A stretch of 64,000 nucleotides of DNA from assembly GCF_009846865.1 (NCBI RefSeq), contig NZ_WUWN01000013.1:1-64000 (forward strand). Reading direction: 5' to 3'. The notes beneath the pieces were generated by a model. That model saw only the letters and a list, made by a program, of their open reading frames with translations. It made no database searches and was not told the origin of the DNA. Shown piece by piece: positions 9,505-20,357 of the stretch (position 1 is its first letter; each line of letters begins with the position of its first letter). The position numbers were made by a program, and so were the translations under genes. This DNA comes from Puerhibacterium puerhi. Lineage in GTDB: Bacteria; Actinomycetota; Actinomycetes; Actinomycetales; Cellulomonadaceae.

Positions 9505-11130
9505 ATGGCTGAGCTGACGATCCGGCCGGAGGAGATCCGCGCCGCTCTGGACAGCTTCGTGAAGTCCTATGAGCCCACGGGCGCGGCGACCGAAGAGGTC
9601 GGCCGTGTCACCTACGCCGCGGACGGCATCGCCTACGTCGAGGGCCTGCCGGGCGCCATGGCCAACGAGCTGCTGCGCTTCGAGGACGGCACGCTCGGCC
9701 TCGCGCAGAACCTGGACGTGCGCGAGATCGGTGCCGTGGTGCTCGGCGAGTTCGCCGGCATCGAGGAGGGCCAGGAGGTCCGCCGCACGGGCGAGGTGCT
9801 CTCCGTCCCGGTCGGCGAGGGCTACCTCGGCCGCGTCGTGGACCCGCTGGGCAACCCGATCGACGGCCTGGGCGCCATCGAGTCCGAGGGCCGCCGCGCC
9901 CTCGAGCTGCAGGCCCCCGGCGTCATGGCCCGCAAGTCGGTGCACGAGCCGCTGCAGACCGGCATCAAGGCGATCGACTCGATGATCCCGATCGGCCGTG
10001 GTCAGCGTCAGCTGATCATCGGCGACCGCCAGACCGGCAAGACGGCGATCGCGATCGACACGATCATCAACCAGAAGGCCAACTGGGAGTCGGGCGACCC
10101 GACGAAGCAGGTCCGCTGCATCTACGTGGCGATCGGCCAGAAGGGCTCGACCATCGCCTCCGTGCGCGGCGCGCTCGAGGAGGCCGGCGCGCTGGAGTAC
10201 ACGACCATCGTCGCCGCCCCGGCGTCCGACCCGGCGGGCTTCAAGTACCTGGCCCCGTACACCGGCTCGGCCATCGGCCAGCACTGGATGTACTCGGGCA
10301 AGCACGTCCTGATCATCTTCGACGACCTGTCGAAGCAGGCCGAGGCCTACCGAGCCGTCTCGCTGCTGCTGCGCCGTCCGCCGGGCCGCGAGGCGTACCC
10401 CGGCGACGTCTTCTACCTGCACTCCCGCCTGCTCGAGCGCTGCGCGAAGCTGAGCGACGAGCTGGGCGCGGGCTCGATGACCGGCCTGCCGATGATCGAG
10501 ACCAAGGCGAACGACGTCTCGGCGTACATCCCGACCAACGTCATCTCCATCACGGACGGCCAGATCTTCCTGCAGTCCGACCTGTTCAACGCCGACCAGC
10601 GTCCCGCCGTGGACGTCGGCATCTCGGTGTCCCGCGTCGGCGGCGACGCCCAGATCAAGGCGATGAAGAAGGTCGCGGGCACGCTGAAGCTCGAGCTGGC
10701 CCAGTACCGCTCGCTCGAGGCGTTCGCCATGTTCGCCTCGGACCTCGACGCGGCGTCGCGCGGCCAGCTGGCCCGCGGTGCGGCGCTCATGGAGCTCCTC
10801 AAGCAGCCGCAGTACACCCCGTACCCGGTCGAGGAGCAGGTCGTGTCCATCTGGGCCGGCACCAAGGGCAAGCTCGACGACGTCCCGATCGAGGACATCA
10901 AGCGCTTCGAGGCCGAGCTGCTCGACCACATGCGTCGCAAGACCGACGTGCTGACGACCATCGCGACGACCGGCAAGCTGGAGGCCGACACGGAGGCCGC
11001 GCTCGCCGCCGCCGTGGACGAGTTCCGCGCCGGGTTCGTCAAGGGCGACAGCACCCCGCTGGTCGGCGGTCAGGACGACGTCGACGTGACGGTCGAGCAG
11101 GAGCAGATCGTCACGGGCAAGAAGGCCTGA
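9505..11130 (+). CDS. atpA: ATP synthase F1 subunit alpha
   Basis: Non-catalytic nucleotide-binding subunit of the F1 hexamer. 541 aa. Walker A GDRQTGKT at residues 173-180; Walker B region [17 protein letters not shown]; the ATP synthase alpha/beta signature is in [17 protein letters not shown]. Full length, with a C-terminal actinobacterial extension ([17 protein letters not shown]). It is followed three bases later by atpG. A very long antisense frame over atpA-atpG-atpD is a high-GC shadow. Confidence 0.98.
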   Translation: MAELTIRPEEIRAALDSFVKSYEPTGAATEEVGRVTYAADGIAYVEGLPGAMANELLRFEDGTLGLAQNLDVREIGAVVLGEFAGIEEGQEVRRTGEVLSVPVGEGYLGRVVDPLGNPIDGLGAIESEGRRALELQAPGVMARKSVHEPLQTGIKAIDSMIPIGRGQRQLIIGDRQTGKTAIAIDTIINQKANWESGDPTKQVRCIYVAIGQKGSTIASVRGALEEAGALEYTTIVAAPASDPAGFKYLAPYTGSAIGQHWMYSGKHVLIIFDDLSKQAEAYRAVSLLLRRPPGREAYPGDVFYLHSRLLERCAKLSDELGAGSMTGLPMIETKANDVSAYIPTNVISITDGQIFLQSDLFNADQRPAVDVGISVSRVGGDAQIKAMKKVAGTLKLELAQYRSLEAFAMFASDLDAASRGQLARGAALMELLKQPQYTPYPVEEQVVSIWAGTKGKLDDVPIEDIKRFEAELLDHMRRKTDVLTTIATTGKLEADTEAALAAAVDEFRAGFVKGDSTPLVGGQDDVDVTVEQEQIVTGKKA

Positions 11131-11133
11131 CGC

Positions 11134-12030
11134 ATGGCCGGAGGATCCCAGCGCGTCTACAAGCAGCGGATCAAGTCGACGCAGTCGCTGAAGAAGATGT
11201 TCCGCGCGCAGGAGCTCATCGCCGCGTCGCGCATCGGCAAGGCCCGTGCGCGCACCGCGGCGGCGGCGCCCTTCGCGCAGGCCATCACGCGGGCCGTGTC
11301 CGCGGTGGCGACCCACGCGTCGGTCGAGCACCCGCTCACGAGCGCGCGCCACGACACCGACCGGGTGGCGATCCTCGTCGTCTCGTCGGACCGCGGCATG
11401 GCGGGCTCGTACTCCTCGGCGATCATCCGCGAGGGTGAGCGCCTGCGCGAGCGCCTCGAGCGCGAGGGCAAGCAGGTGGAGCTGTACGCCACGGGCCGCC
11501 GTGCCATCTCGTACTACCGCTACCGCGGGCGCCAGCTCGCCGGCGAGTGGTCGTACGGCTCGGAGCGCCCGTCGGCCGAGGACGCCGAGGAGATCTCGGA
11601 GACCCTCCTCGGCCGGTTCCTGGCGGGCGCCGCCGACGGCGGTGTCGCCGAGCTGCACGTGGTCTACACGCAGTTCGTCAACATGGTCACGCAGCGTCCC
11701 CGGGTCGCGCGGCTCCTGCCGCTCGAGGTCGTGGAGGGCGTGTCCGAGCAGGGCGAGGCCGCGCCGCTGTACGACTTCGAGCCGTCGCCCGAGGTCGTGC
11801 TCGACACGCTGCTGCCGCGGTACGTCCGCAGCCGCATCTACAGCTTCCTGCTGGACGCGGCGGCGTCCGAGCTCGCCTCGCGCCAGCGCGCGATGCACAC
11901 GGCGACGGACAACGCCGAGGACCTGATCCGTACCTACACGCGCCTGGCCAACCAGGCGCGCCAGGCGGACATCACCCAGGAGATCAGCGAGATCGTCTCG
12001 GGTGCCGACGCCCTCGCCGCGTCGGCGTAG
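11134..12030 (+). CDS. atpG: ATP synthase F1 subunit gamma
   Basis: Central rotor shaft. 298 aa. N-terminal helix [20 protein letters not shown] and C-terminal helix with the signature [21 protein letters not shown] pair as the coiled coil inside the alpha/beta ring; the Rossmann-like middle includes [18 protein letters not shown]. Normal length, ATG start three bases after the atpA stop. Confidence 0.97.
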   Translation: MAGGSQRVYKQRIKSTQSLKKMFRAQELIAASRIGKARARTAAAAPFAQAITRAVSAVATHASVEHPLTSARHDTDRVAILVVSSDRGMAGSYSSAIIREGERLRERLEREGKQVELYATGRRAISYYRYRGRQLAGEWSYGSERPSAEDAEEISETLLGRFLAGAADGGVAELHVVYTQFVNMVTQRPRVARLLPLEVVEGVSEQGEAAPLYDFEPSPEVVLDTLLPRYVRSRIYSFLLDAAASELASRQRAMHTATDNAEDLIRTYTRLANQARQADITQEISEIVSGADALAASA

Positions 12031-12066
12031 CGGATTTCCGCTCGCCCTGCGCGACGACCAGACTGA

Positions 12067-13581
<1,515 letters not shown>

Positions 13582-13588
13582 CGCCCCC

Positions 13589-13626
13589 CGGCCGGCCGGC
13601 CGCTCGCCAGAGCGGCCGGCCGGCCG
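13589..13626 (+). terminator. 17-bp perfect hairpin between atpD and atpC
   Basis: Arms 13589-13605 and 13610-13626 are perfectly complementary, with a GCCA loop, starting 7 bases after the atpD stop. All but three pairs are G-C. No T-tract follows. It could lower read-through into atpC, protect the 3' end of upstream RNA, or both. The structure is directly visible; its effect is inferred. Confidence 0.7.
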
Positions 13627-13700
13627 CCGGACAACCCACGGCGTCCCGCCGTCCGCCGCACGGCGGCACCCGGGGCGCCGCCCCCGAGAGGAGTACCCCT

Positions 13701-13985
13701 GTGGCAGAGCTGAGCGTGGACCTCGTGGCCACCGACCGCAAGGTCTGGTCGGGCACGGCCCACCAGGTGAGCGCGCCGTCGGTCGACGGCCAGGTCGGCA
13801 TCCTCGCCAACCACACGCCGCTGCTCGCGGTGCTGCGCCCGGGCACGGTCAAGGTCAGCACGACGCACGGCGAGTCCGTCGAGGTGCACGTCAGCGGCGG
13901 CTTCGTGTCCGTGGACGACAACCTCGTGACGATCGTCGCCGACGACATCGCGCCGGTCGCGCCGGCCGAGTCCCGGATCGCCTGA
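13701..13985 (+). CDS. atpC: ATP synthase F1 subunit epsilon, short form
   Basis: 94-aa epsilon subunit, made essentially of the N-terminal beta-sandwich (MAELSVDLVATDRKVWSG; VGILANHTPLLAVLRPG; VEVHVSGGFVSVDDN). It ends soon after the sandwich at PAESRIA, so the C-terminal two-helix domain found in the ~138-aa E. coli protein, which brakes ATP hydrolysis, is absent. GTG start with GAGAGGAG site. The stop is genuine in frame; I see no frameshift that would restore a helical tail. The loss is probably a lineage trait. Confidence 0.93.
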   Translation: MAELSVDLVATDRKVWSGTAHQVSAPSVDGQVGILANHTPLLAVLRPGTVKVSTTHGESVEVHVSGGFVSVDDNLVTIVADDIAPVAPAESRIA

Positions 13986-13996
13986 GGCTCACCGCC

Positions 13997-14416
13997 GTGC
14001 CGTTCGCCGCCTGGGTCGCCGTCGCCGTCATCGCGCTGCTGGCCGTCCTGGCGGCGATCGGCGCGTGGCGGCTGCGGGCGCTGTCGCACCGGGTCGGCTC
14101 GTTCCCGTGCCACGCCCGGGCGGCGGACACCCCGAGCGCCGCGTTCACCCTGGGCATCGCCCACTACGCCGTCGGGCGCATCGACTGGTACCGGTGCTGG
14201 TCGCTCGCCCTGCGTCCCGCGCGGACCTGGTCGCGCGAGCGGCTCGAGGTCACCGGCCGCGTCCCGCTGGACCAGGCCGGCCAGCCGGACCAGTACCTGG
14301 TGCGATGTCGCTACGACGGGACGGACTTCGAGCTGTCCATGTCGTCCGGCGCGTACGCCGGCCTCGCCTCCTGGCTCGAGGCCGCACCACCGGGCCGCCG
14401 CGACCTCGTGCTCTGA
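13997..14416 (+). CDS. DUF2550 family membrane-anchored protein
   Basis: 139-aa conserved actinobacterial protein: one N-terminal membrane segment ([24 protein letters not shown]), then a soluble domain with [27 protein letters not shown] and a C-terminal [19 protein letters not shown]. It matches the DUF2550 family, represented at the same place in mycobacteria (Rv1312) right after atpC. Function unknown; context suggests envelope or energy metabolism but proves nothing. GTG start 11 bases after the atpC stop, so co-transcription is likely. Confidence 0.8.
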   Translation: MPFAAWVAVAVIALLAVLAAIGAWRLRALSHRVGSFPCHARAADTPSAAFTLGIAHYAVGRIDWYRCWSLALRPARTWSRERLEVTGRVPLDQAGQPDQYLVRCRYDGTDFELSMSSGAYAGLASWLEAAPPGRRDLVL

Positions 14417-14519
14417 CGCGCCGGCTCCCGGCGCCGTCGCCCCGCCGCGGTCCTCGTGCCGCCGGCCCCACCCCCACCCCGGTCCCGTCCCTGACCGCCA
14501 GATCGACCGCTGGAGCTTT

Positions 14520-15215
14520 GTGCGCCTCGTCGTCGCCCAGTGCTCGGCCCGCTACACGGGCCGCCTGACCGCCCACCTGCCCCTGGCCACCCGCCTGCTC
14601 GTCGTCAAGGCCGACGGCAGCGTGCTGCTGCACTCCGACGGCGGGTCCTACAAGCCGCTCAACTGGATGAGCCCCCCGTGCACGCTGCGGGTGGCGGAGC
14701 CGGACGACGCGGCCCGCGCGCGGGGCGTGACCGCCGTCTGGACGGTCCAGCACGCCAAGTCCGACGACCGGCTGGAGATCGAGCTGCACGAGGTCGTGCA
14801 CGACTCGAGCCACGAGCTCGGCGTCGACCCCGGCCTCGTCAAGGACGGCGTCGAGGCCCACCTGCAGGAGCTGCTCGCCGAGCAGATCGCCCTGCTCGGC
14901 GACGGGCACACCCTCGTGCGCCGCGAGTACATGACCGCGATCGGCCCCGTCGACATCCTCGCCCGCGACCCCGCGGGGGGCACCGTCGCCGTCGAGATCA
15001 AGCGTCGGGGCGACATCGACGGCGTCGAGCAGCTCACCCGCTACCTCGAGCTGCTCAACCGCGACCCGCTGCTGGCGCCCGTGCGCGGCGTCTTCGCCGC
15101 GCAGGAGATCAAGCCGCAGGCGCGGGTCCTGGCGACCGACCGCGGCATCACCTGCCTCGTGCTCGACTACGACGCCATGCGCGGCGTCGACGACGTCGAG
15201 TCCCGCCTCTTCTGA
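14520..15215 (+). CDS. nucS: Mismatch-specific endonuclease NucS/EndoMS
   Basis: 231-aa nuclease that cuts both strands at mismatches and replaces MutS-MutL in most actinobacteria. N-terminal DNA-binding part begins [16 protein letters not shown]; the RecB-like catalytic core has D145 (GPVDILARD), E159 and K161 (VAVEIKRRG), then [15 protein letters not shown]. The last residues, VESRLF, resemble the C-terminal peptides through which NucS proteins bind the sliding clamp. GTG start set by GGAG at 14512-14515. No terminator is seen between DUF2550 and nucS. Confidence 0.95.
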   Translation: MRLVVAQCSARYTGRLTAHLPLATRLLVVKADGSVLLHSDGGSYKPLNWMSPPCTLRVAEPDDAARARGVTAVWTVQHAKSDDRLEIELHEVVHDSSHELGVDPGLVKDGVEAHLQELLAEQIALLGDGHTLVRREYMTAIGPVDILARDPAGGTVAVEIKRRGDIDGVEQLTRYLELLNRDPLLAPVRGVFAAQEIKPQARVLATDRGITCLVLDYDAMRGVDDVESRLF

Positions 15216-15264
15216 CGGCCTGCCGCTGCCCGGTGCTGGGAGCGGCGTGCGGGAGGATGGCGCC

Positions 15265-16530
15265 ATGACGCCCACGCCCTCCCCGTCCGGCACCGTCGTC
15301 CTGCGGGGCCGGGTCGTGACCCCGGACGCGGTGGTCGACGACGGCGTCGTCGTGCTCGACGGCGACCGCATCGTGCTCGTCGGGTCCGTCGACGACGTCG
15401 TGCGCGCAGGGGTGGCCCCCGACGTCGCCGCGGCCGTCGCCGAGTCCGCGCCGACCCCCGGGACGACGCTCCTGCCCGGCCTGGTCGACCTGCACAACCA
15501 CGGCGGCCGCGGGGCGAGCTTCCCCGACGCGACCACGCCGGACGAGGTGCGCACGGCGGCGGGGGAGCACCTGCGGCACGGCACGACGACGATGCTGGCG
15601 TCGCTGGTCACCGCCGACCGACGCACGATGCTGGAGCGGGCGGAGCTGCTCGCCGCGCTGGCGGAGGCGGGCGAGCTCGCCGGGATCCACGCCGAGGGGC
15701 CGTTCCTGTCGTACGAGCGGCGCGGCGCGCAGAGCCCCGAGCACCTCGTGGCCGGCGACGCCGGGTTCGTGCGCGAGCTGTCCGCGGCGGCGCGCGGGCA
15801 CCTGCGCACGATGACCGTGGCCCCGGAGGTGCCGGGCGTGGCCGGGCCCGGGGGCGCCGCCGAGGCGCTGGTCGCCGCGGGCGCCATCCCGTCCCTGGGG
15901 CACACCGTGGGCACGACGGAGGAGGCCGAGGCCCTGGTGGCGCAGGTCGCCGCGGGGCTGCGGGAGGCGGCCGCCGGGGGAGCGCCGGCCCGGGAGATGA
16001 CGGCCACCCACCTGTTCAACGGCATGCCGCCGCTGCACCACCGCGCGCCCGGTCCCGTCGCGGCGTGCCTCGCCGCGGCGGCCCGGGGCGACCTCGTGGT
16101 CGAGCTCGTCGCCGACGGCGTGCACCTCGCGCCGGCCACGATCCGCTCCGTCATGGCGACGCTGGGCGCCGACCGCGTCGCGCTCGTCACCGACGCGATG
16201 GCCGCCGCGGGCATGCCCGACGGCGCCTACGAGCTGGGGCCGATGTCGGTGACCGTCCGCGGCGGCGTCGCGCGCCTGACCGACCCCGGCGACCCCGAGG
16301 GCGGCTCGATCGCCGGCGGCACGGCGCACCTGCTCGACGTCGTGCGCACCACGGTTGCGGCCGGCGTGCCGCTGGTCGACGCCGTCCGGGCGGCGTCGTG
16401 GGTGCCGGCCCGCGTGCTCGGCCGCCGGGACGTCGGGGGCCTCGTGCCCGGGCGGCGCGCGGACGTGGTGGTCACCGACGCGCAGCTGCGGCCGGTGCGC
16501 GTGCTGCGCGCGGGCGTCCAGGTCGCGTGA
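15265..16530 (+). CDS. nagA: N-acetylglucosamine-6-phosphate deacetylase
   Basis: Amidohydrolase that turns GlcNAc-6-phosphate into glucosamine-6-phosphate and acetate, used in chitin and cell-wall sugar recycling. 421 aa. Motifs in order: LLPGLVDLHNHGGRGASF (metal site), GIHAEGPFLS, PSLGHTVGTTEEAE, THLFNGMPPLHHRAPGPV, ELVADGVHLAP and LVTDAMAAAGMPDG. No nagB or GlcNAc transporter lies beside it, so it appears to be an isolated gene. ATG 15265 follows GGGAGG by 8 bases; GAGGAT six bases before the ATG also resembles a leaderless -10, so the initiation mode is ambiguous. Confidence 0.92.
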   Translation: MTPTPSPSGTVVLRGRVVTPDAVVDDGVVVLDGDRIVLVGSVDDVVRAGVAPDVAAAVAESAPTPGTTLLPGLVDLHNHGGRGASFPDATTPDEVRTAAGEHLRHGTTTMLASLVTADRRTMLERAELLAALAEAGELAGIHAEGPFLSYERRGAQSPEHLVAGDAGFVRELSAAARGHLRTMTVAPEVPGVAGPGGAAEALVAAGAIPSLGHTVGTTEEAEALVAQVAAGLREAAAGGAPAREMTATHLFNGMPPLHHRAPGPVAACLAAAARGDLVVELVADGVHLAPATIRSVMATLGADRVALVTDAMAAAGMPDGAYELGPMSVTVRGGVARLTDPGDPEGGSIAGGTAHLLDVVRTTVAAGVPLVDAVRAASWVPARVLGRRDVGGLVPGRRADVVVTDAQLRPVRVLRAGVQVA

Positions 16531-16567
16531 CCGGGCGCTGACCAGCGCCGACGTCCACCGTGCTGGC

Positions 16568-16588
16568 GCGGCGGGCGTGGCCCGCCGC
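16568..16588 (+). terminator. Hairpin after nagA
   Basis: 9-bp perfect GC stem (16568-16576 with 16580-16588, loop GTG), 37 bases after the nagA stop, followed by more GC-rich inverted sequence. Probably ends nagA before the lacI promoter; no T-tract. Confidence 0.5.
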
Positions 16589-16620
16589 CCCACCGGCGCC
16601 GGCGCGGGGCGCCGGACCGC

Positions 16621-16650
16621 TTGACGCGGGATTCGTTCGACGGCAATACT
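16621..16650 (+). promoter_or_regulatory. Candidate promoter of the lacI/xyloglucan locus
   Basis: TTGACG (16621-16626) is a near-perfect -35. A modest -10, AATACT (16645-16650), lies 18 bases further. The operator array begins about 16 bases downstream, so repressor bound there would block the start of transcription. The -35 is convincing, the -10 less so. Confidence 0.55.
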
Positions 16651-16665
16651 CGATGCGCAACATCA

Positions 16666-16722
16666 TCGAAGCGCTTCGACAATGCGCTTCGACGATGCGT
16701 TTCGACGAAGCGCTTCGACGAA
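16666..16722 (+). promoter_or_regulatory. Array of four LacI-type operator sites at 13-bp pitch
   Basis: Four tandem 13-bp units: gcgcttcgacaat (16671), gcgcttcgacgat (16684), gcgtttcgacgaa (16697) and gcgcttcgacgaa (16710). Each boundary makes a CGAAGCGCTTCG-like palindrome centred at 16672.5, 16685.5, 16698.5 and 16711.5. The outer two are perfect (14 bp at 16666-16679, 12 bp at 16706-16717); the inner two are degenerate. The central CG flanked by inverted repeats is typical of LacI-family operators, and the downstream gene encodes one. Binding is inferred. Confidence 0.8.
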
Positions 16723-16792
16723 ACGCTCGCCCGCGCGAGCGGCGGCGGGCGCAGCGCACCGCCAGGTGCGCCGATCACGGGGAGGTGACCGG

Positions 16793-17872
16793 ATGGCGAC
16801 GATGCAGGACGTGGCGCGGCGCGCGCAGGTCTCGCTGAGCACGGTCTCCTACGCCCTCTCGGGCACGCGCCCCGTCTCGGCGGACACGCGCCGGCGCATC
16901 GAGGAGGCCATGGCCGAGCTCGGCTACCAGCCGAACGCCATGGCGCGCGGGCTGGCCTCGCGGCGCAGCAACGTGCTCGCCCTGATCTACCCGGCGATGG
17001 AGCGCGGGCTCGGTGGCACCGTCGCCGAGTTCGTCGACGCCGCGGCGGTCACCGCCCGGGAGAACGGCTACCACCTGGTGCTGTGGCCCTTCCGGACCAC
17101 CCAGGCCCCGGAGATCCGCGACCTGGTCCGCCAGGGGATGGCGGCCGGCGTCCTGCTCATGGAGGTCGCGCTCGACGACGCGCGGGTGGACACGCTGCAG
17201 GAGGCCGGCATCCCCTACACGATGATCGGCCGCACCCGGGACGTCGAGGGACGCCCGAGCGTGGACATCGACTTCGAGCAGACCACCGAGGACGCCGTCG
17301 CCCACCTCGTGGGCCTCGGCCACCGCCGCATCGGCTTCGTCAACCACTCCCTCGCCAGCCGGGAGTCCGGCTACGCGCCCACCTTCCGGGCCCAGGAGGG
17401 CTACGAGGCGGCGATGCGCAGCCGCGGCCTGGCGCCGGTCGTCGTGCACAGCGACGAGTCGCCCCGCGGCGGCCGCGCGGCAGCCGCCGAGCTGCTCGAG
17501 CGCGACCCGGAGCTGACCGCGCTGGTGACGATGAACGAGATCGCGACCTTCGGCGTGATGGTGGAGCTGCAGTCGCGGCGCATCGACGTGCCGAGCCAGA
17601 TGTCGATCCTGTCGATCGTCACGTCGCCGGGCGTCGGCGAGATGACCAACCCGCCCCTGACCACCCTGCACGCCCCGGGCGCGGAGCTCGGACGCCTCGG
17701 CGTCCTGAAGCTCCTGTCGCTCGTCGACGCCGGCCGCCCCGCGACGCCGGACGTGCTGATCCCGTGCGCCCTCGAGCCCGGGGGCAGCGTCGCGCCCGCC
17801 CCGGGCGCGACGCCCCGCACTCACCGCGACGGCCCGGGGAGCGCCGTCGACGGCGATACCGCGTCGTCCTGA
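16793..17872 (+). CDS. LacI-family transcriptional regulator of the xyloglucan-type locus
   Basis: 359 aa. Residues ~3-48 are the LacI helix-turn-helix and hinge helix (MQDVARRAQVSLSTVSYAL, then GYQPNAMARGLASRR); the rest is a periplasmic-binding-protein-like effector domain (LVGLGHRRIGFVNH; ALVTMNEIATFGVMVELQ; TTLHAPGAELGRLGVLKLL). ATG 16793 is set by the GGGGAGG site 16779-16785; the frame is open further upstream through the operator array, but that is not coding. It most likely represses itself and the downstream importer and glycosidase genes, with an oligosaccharide as inducer. The effector is inferred from neighbours. Confidence 0.92.
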   Translation: MATMQDVARRAQVSLSTVSYALSGTRPVSADTRRRIEEAMAELGYQPNAMARGLASRRSNVLALIYPAMERGLGGTVAEFVDAAAVTARENGYHLVLWPFRTTQAPEIRDLVRQGMAAGVLLMEVALDDARVDTLQEAGIPYTMIGRTRDVEGRPSVDIDFEQTTEDAVAHLVGLGHRRIGFVNHSLASRESGYAPTFRAQEGYEAAMRSRGLAPVVVHSDESPRGGRAAAAELLERDPELTALVTMNEIATFGVMVELQSRRIDVPSQMSILSIVTSPGVGEMTNPPLTTLHAPGAELGRLGVLKLLSLVDAGRPATPDVLIPCALEPGGSVAPAPGATPRTHRDGPGSAVDGDTASS

Positions 17873-17971
17873 CGCACCAGCGCGGCCCGACGACGGGTCG
17901 CGTCCACCCCGCCCGGGCCACGAGCCCGGGCAACCCGGCCATCGGCCGGGACTCGACGAGGAGGACCCGCG

Positions 17972-19294
17972 ATGAAGCGAACCCGCAAGGGCTCGATGAT
18001 CGCCGCCCTGGCGGTGCTGCCGCTCGCCCTGACGGCGTGCGTCGGCGGAGGTACGAGCGGCGGTGACGCCGCCGGCGGTGGCGACACCGACGACAAGACG
18101 CTGACGATCTGGCACTACGAGAACGACGACTCCGCGATGGGCCAGGCCTGGGCCCGGGCCATCGAGATCTTCGAGGACGAGCACCCGGACGTCGACGTCG
18201 TCGTCGAGAAGCAGACGTTCGAGCAGATCCAGAAGAACGCCAAGATCGTGCTCACCGGCGACGACGTGCCGGACGTCATGGAGTACAACAAGGGCAACGC
18301 CACCGCGGGCCAGCTCGCCGCGCAGGGCCTGCTCGCGCCGCTCACGGACGTCGCCGAGGAGAAGGGCTGGGCCGACAAGCTCCCCGGCTCGCTGCAGACC
18401 ACCGCGACCTACGACGAGAACGGCCTCATGGGCTCCGGCGAGTGGTACGGCGTGCCCAACTACGGCGAGTTCGTGCAGGTGTACTACAACAAGGCGATGT
18501 TCGCCGAGCACGGCGTCGAGGTCCCCACGACCCTCGAGGAGTTCGAGGCCGCGCTGCAGACGTTCAGGGACGCCGGCATCACGCCGCTGGCCGAGGCGGG
18601 CTCCGAGTACCCGCTGGGCCAGCTGTGGTACGAGCTGGTGCTCGCCAACTCCGACCGCAGCCTCGTCGACCAGTACCAGCTGTTCGACGGCGACGTGGAC
18701 TTCCACGGCCCGGAGATGACGGCCGCCACCGAGAAGCTCGACGAGTGGATCAAGGCGGGCTACATCGCCCCCGACTCGGCGGCGCTGACCGCCGAGGACA
18801 TGGGCGTGTCGTTCATCAACGGCACCTACCCGATCATGGTCTCCGGCTCGTGGTGGTTCGGCCGCCTCGTCGCCGAGATGCAGGACGACTGGGGCCAGTT
18901 CAACTTCCCCGGCAACGCGCTGCACCCGGGCTCGTCCGGCAACCTCTGGGTCGTCCCGGCCAACGCCGACTCGAAGTCGCTGGCCGAGGAGTTCATCGAC
19001 ATCACGCTGCGCCCGGAGGTCCAGAACATCCTCGCCGAGACCGGCGGCCTGCCCGTCGCCGGTGACGCCTCGACGATCACCGACGAGCGCACCAAGCAGC
19101 TCACCGAGAACTTCCAGGCGATCCTCGACGAGGACGGCCTGGCGTTCTACCCCGACTGGCCGGTGCCCGGCTACTACGACGTCGTCGTCAGCCAGCTGCA
19201 GTCGCTGGTGAACCAGTCGAAGGCGCCTGCCGAGGTGCTCGACGGGCTCGAGTCCGCCTACGTCGACGGCAGGTCCGACCTGACCGGCAGCTGA
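17972..19294 (+). CDS. ABC sugar transporter substrate-binding lipoprotein
   Basis: 440-aa family 1 extracellular solute-binding protein. Basic N-terminus MKRTRKGS, hydrophobic segment, and lipobox LTAC with C23 as the lipidated residue, then a Gly/Asp linker and the mature domain (TLTIWHYENDDSAMGQAW; GDDVPDVMEYNKGNATAGQLA; PIMVSGSWWFGRLVAEM). It captures an oligosaccharide at the membrane surface for the two permeases that follow. GAGGAGG site before the ATG. Given the alpha-xylosidase and beta-glucosidase downstream, the ligand is likely a xyloglucan oligosaccharide or isoprimeverose; this is inferred. Confidence 0.92.
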   Translation: MKRTRKGSMIAALAVLPLALTACVGGGTSGGDAAGGGDTDDKTLTIWHYENDDSAMGQAWARAIEIFEDEHPDVDVVVEKQTFEQIQKNAKIVLTGDDVPDVMEYNKGNATAGQLAAQGLLAPLTDVAEEKGWADKLPGSLQTTATYDENGLMGSGEWYGVPNYGEFVQVYYNKAMFAEHGVEVPTTLEEFEAALQTFRDAGITPLAEAGSEYPLGQLWYELVLANSDRSLVDQYQLFDGDVDFHGPEMTAATEKLDEWIKAGYIAPDSAALTAEDMGVSFINGTYPIMVSGSWWFGRLVAEMQDDWGQFNFPGNALHPGSSGNLWVVPANADSKSLAEEFIDITLRPEVQNILAETGGLPVAGDASTITDERTKQLTENFQAILDEDGLAFYPDWPVPGYYDVVVSQLQSLVNQSKAPAEVLDGLESAYVDGRSDLTGS

Positions 19295-19300
19295 CCGCCC

Positions 19301-19330
19301 GCGGGGGCGGCCGACGCCGGCCGCCCCCGC
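19301..19330 (+). terminator. Intercistronic hairpin after the binding-protein gene
   Basis: 13-bp perfect stem (19301-19313 with 19318-19330, loop ACGC), seven bases after the stop of the substrate-binding protein and before the permease genes. Such hairpins commonly stabilise upstream RNA or reduce read-through so that binding protein exceeds permease. No T-tract. Confidence 0.6.
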
Positions 19331-19382
19331 CCGGTCCCTGCCGCAGGCCGCCGCACGCCGGCCCGTCACCGAGGAGCTGGAG

Positions 19383-20357
19383 ATGACCGCACAGGTCGAA
19401 GTCCGACCCGAGACCGGACCCGAGGCCCGCCCCGTGTCCCGTCAGCGCCGACGCCGCCGCCCGGCGTGGGTGCCCTACCTGCCGTACCTGATCCCCGGAG
19501 CCGTCGCGTTCGTCGTCGTGATCGGCTACCCGTTCGTCACCAACGTCTACATCAGCCTCTTCTCGTGGCGCGGCGGCATGTCCCCGCTGCAGTGGGTGGG
19601 CCTCGGCAACTACGCCGAGCTGATGCAGGACACCGCGTTCTGGACGTCGTTCACCAACTCGGTGGCGATGATCGCCGCGATGGTCGTGGCGCCCACGCTC
19701 ATCGGCCTCGTGCTCGCTGCCGTGCTGTTCGACTACCTCGGGCGCCGGTTCGGCGGCCGGGTGGCCGCCGTGCTGCGCGCCACCTACTACCTGCCGCAGA
19801 TCCTGCCCGTGGCGGTCGCCGGCGTGCTGTGGAACTGGATCCTCAACTCCCAGACCGGCGCGCTCAACGTGATCCTGCGTGGCCTGGGCGTGGACAGCCC
19901 GCCGAACTGGCTGGGCGACACGTCCACCGCCCTGCCGACCGTGGCCGCCGTGCTGGTGTGGGTGCAGATCGGCTACCCGGTGGTCATCTTCATGTCCGCC
20001 CTGCAGCGGGTGGACCCGGAGCTGTACGAGGCCGCCGAGCTCGACGGCGCCGGCTGGTGGCGGCGCTTCCGCGCGATCACGCTGCCGCAGATCCGCCCCG
20101 AGACGTTCGTCGTGACGCTCACCTGCACCGTGGCGGCGCTCAAGGTGTTCGGCCCGATCTACGTGCTGACCCGCGGCGGCCCCGAGAGCTCGACCCTCGT
20201 GCCGAGCTACTACTCGTATCTGAACTTCTTCGACAAGTCGAAGGTCGGCTACGGCGCCGCCGTCGCGACGGTGCTGACGCTCGTGATCATCGTCGTGGCC
20301 GTCGTCATCCTCGGCCTGCAGAACCGCGCCCAGCGGCGCGAGGAGGAGGGGCGCTGA
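19383..20357 (+). CDS. ABC sugar transporter permease 1 (MalF/UgpA type)
   Basis: 324 aa, six predicted membrane helices starting with YLPYLIPGAVAFVVVIGYPFV. The EAA loop that contacts the ATPase is at LYEAAELDGAGWWRRFRAIT. The N-terminus is a short Arg-rich cytoplasmic stretch. ATG after GAGGAGCTGGAG. The stop overlaps the second permease ATG (TGATG), so the two are translated together and form the membrane heterodimer. Confidence 0.93.
   Translation: MTAQVEVRPETGPEARPVSRQRRRRRPAWVPYLPYLIPGAVAFVVVIGYPFVTNVYISLFSWRGGMSPLQWVGLGNYAELMQDTAFWTSFTNSVAMIAAMVVAPTLIGLVLAAVLFDYLGRRFGGRVAAVLRATYYLPQILPVAVAGVLWNWILNSQTGALNVILRGLGVDSPPNWLGDTSTALPTVAAVLVWVQIGYPVVIFMSALQRVDPELYEAAELDGAGWWRRFRAITLPQIRPETFVVTLTCTVAALKVFGPIYVLTRGGPESSTLVPSYYSYLNFFDKSKVGYGAAVATVLTLVIIVVAVVILGLQNRAQRREEEGR

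Noticed and set aside
16671-16722. Possible CRISPR or replication iterons
   Set aside because: 13-bp repeats are contiguous and palindromic, sit between a promoter and a lacI gene, and no replication or cas gene is near; operators explain them better.
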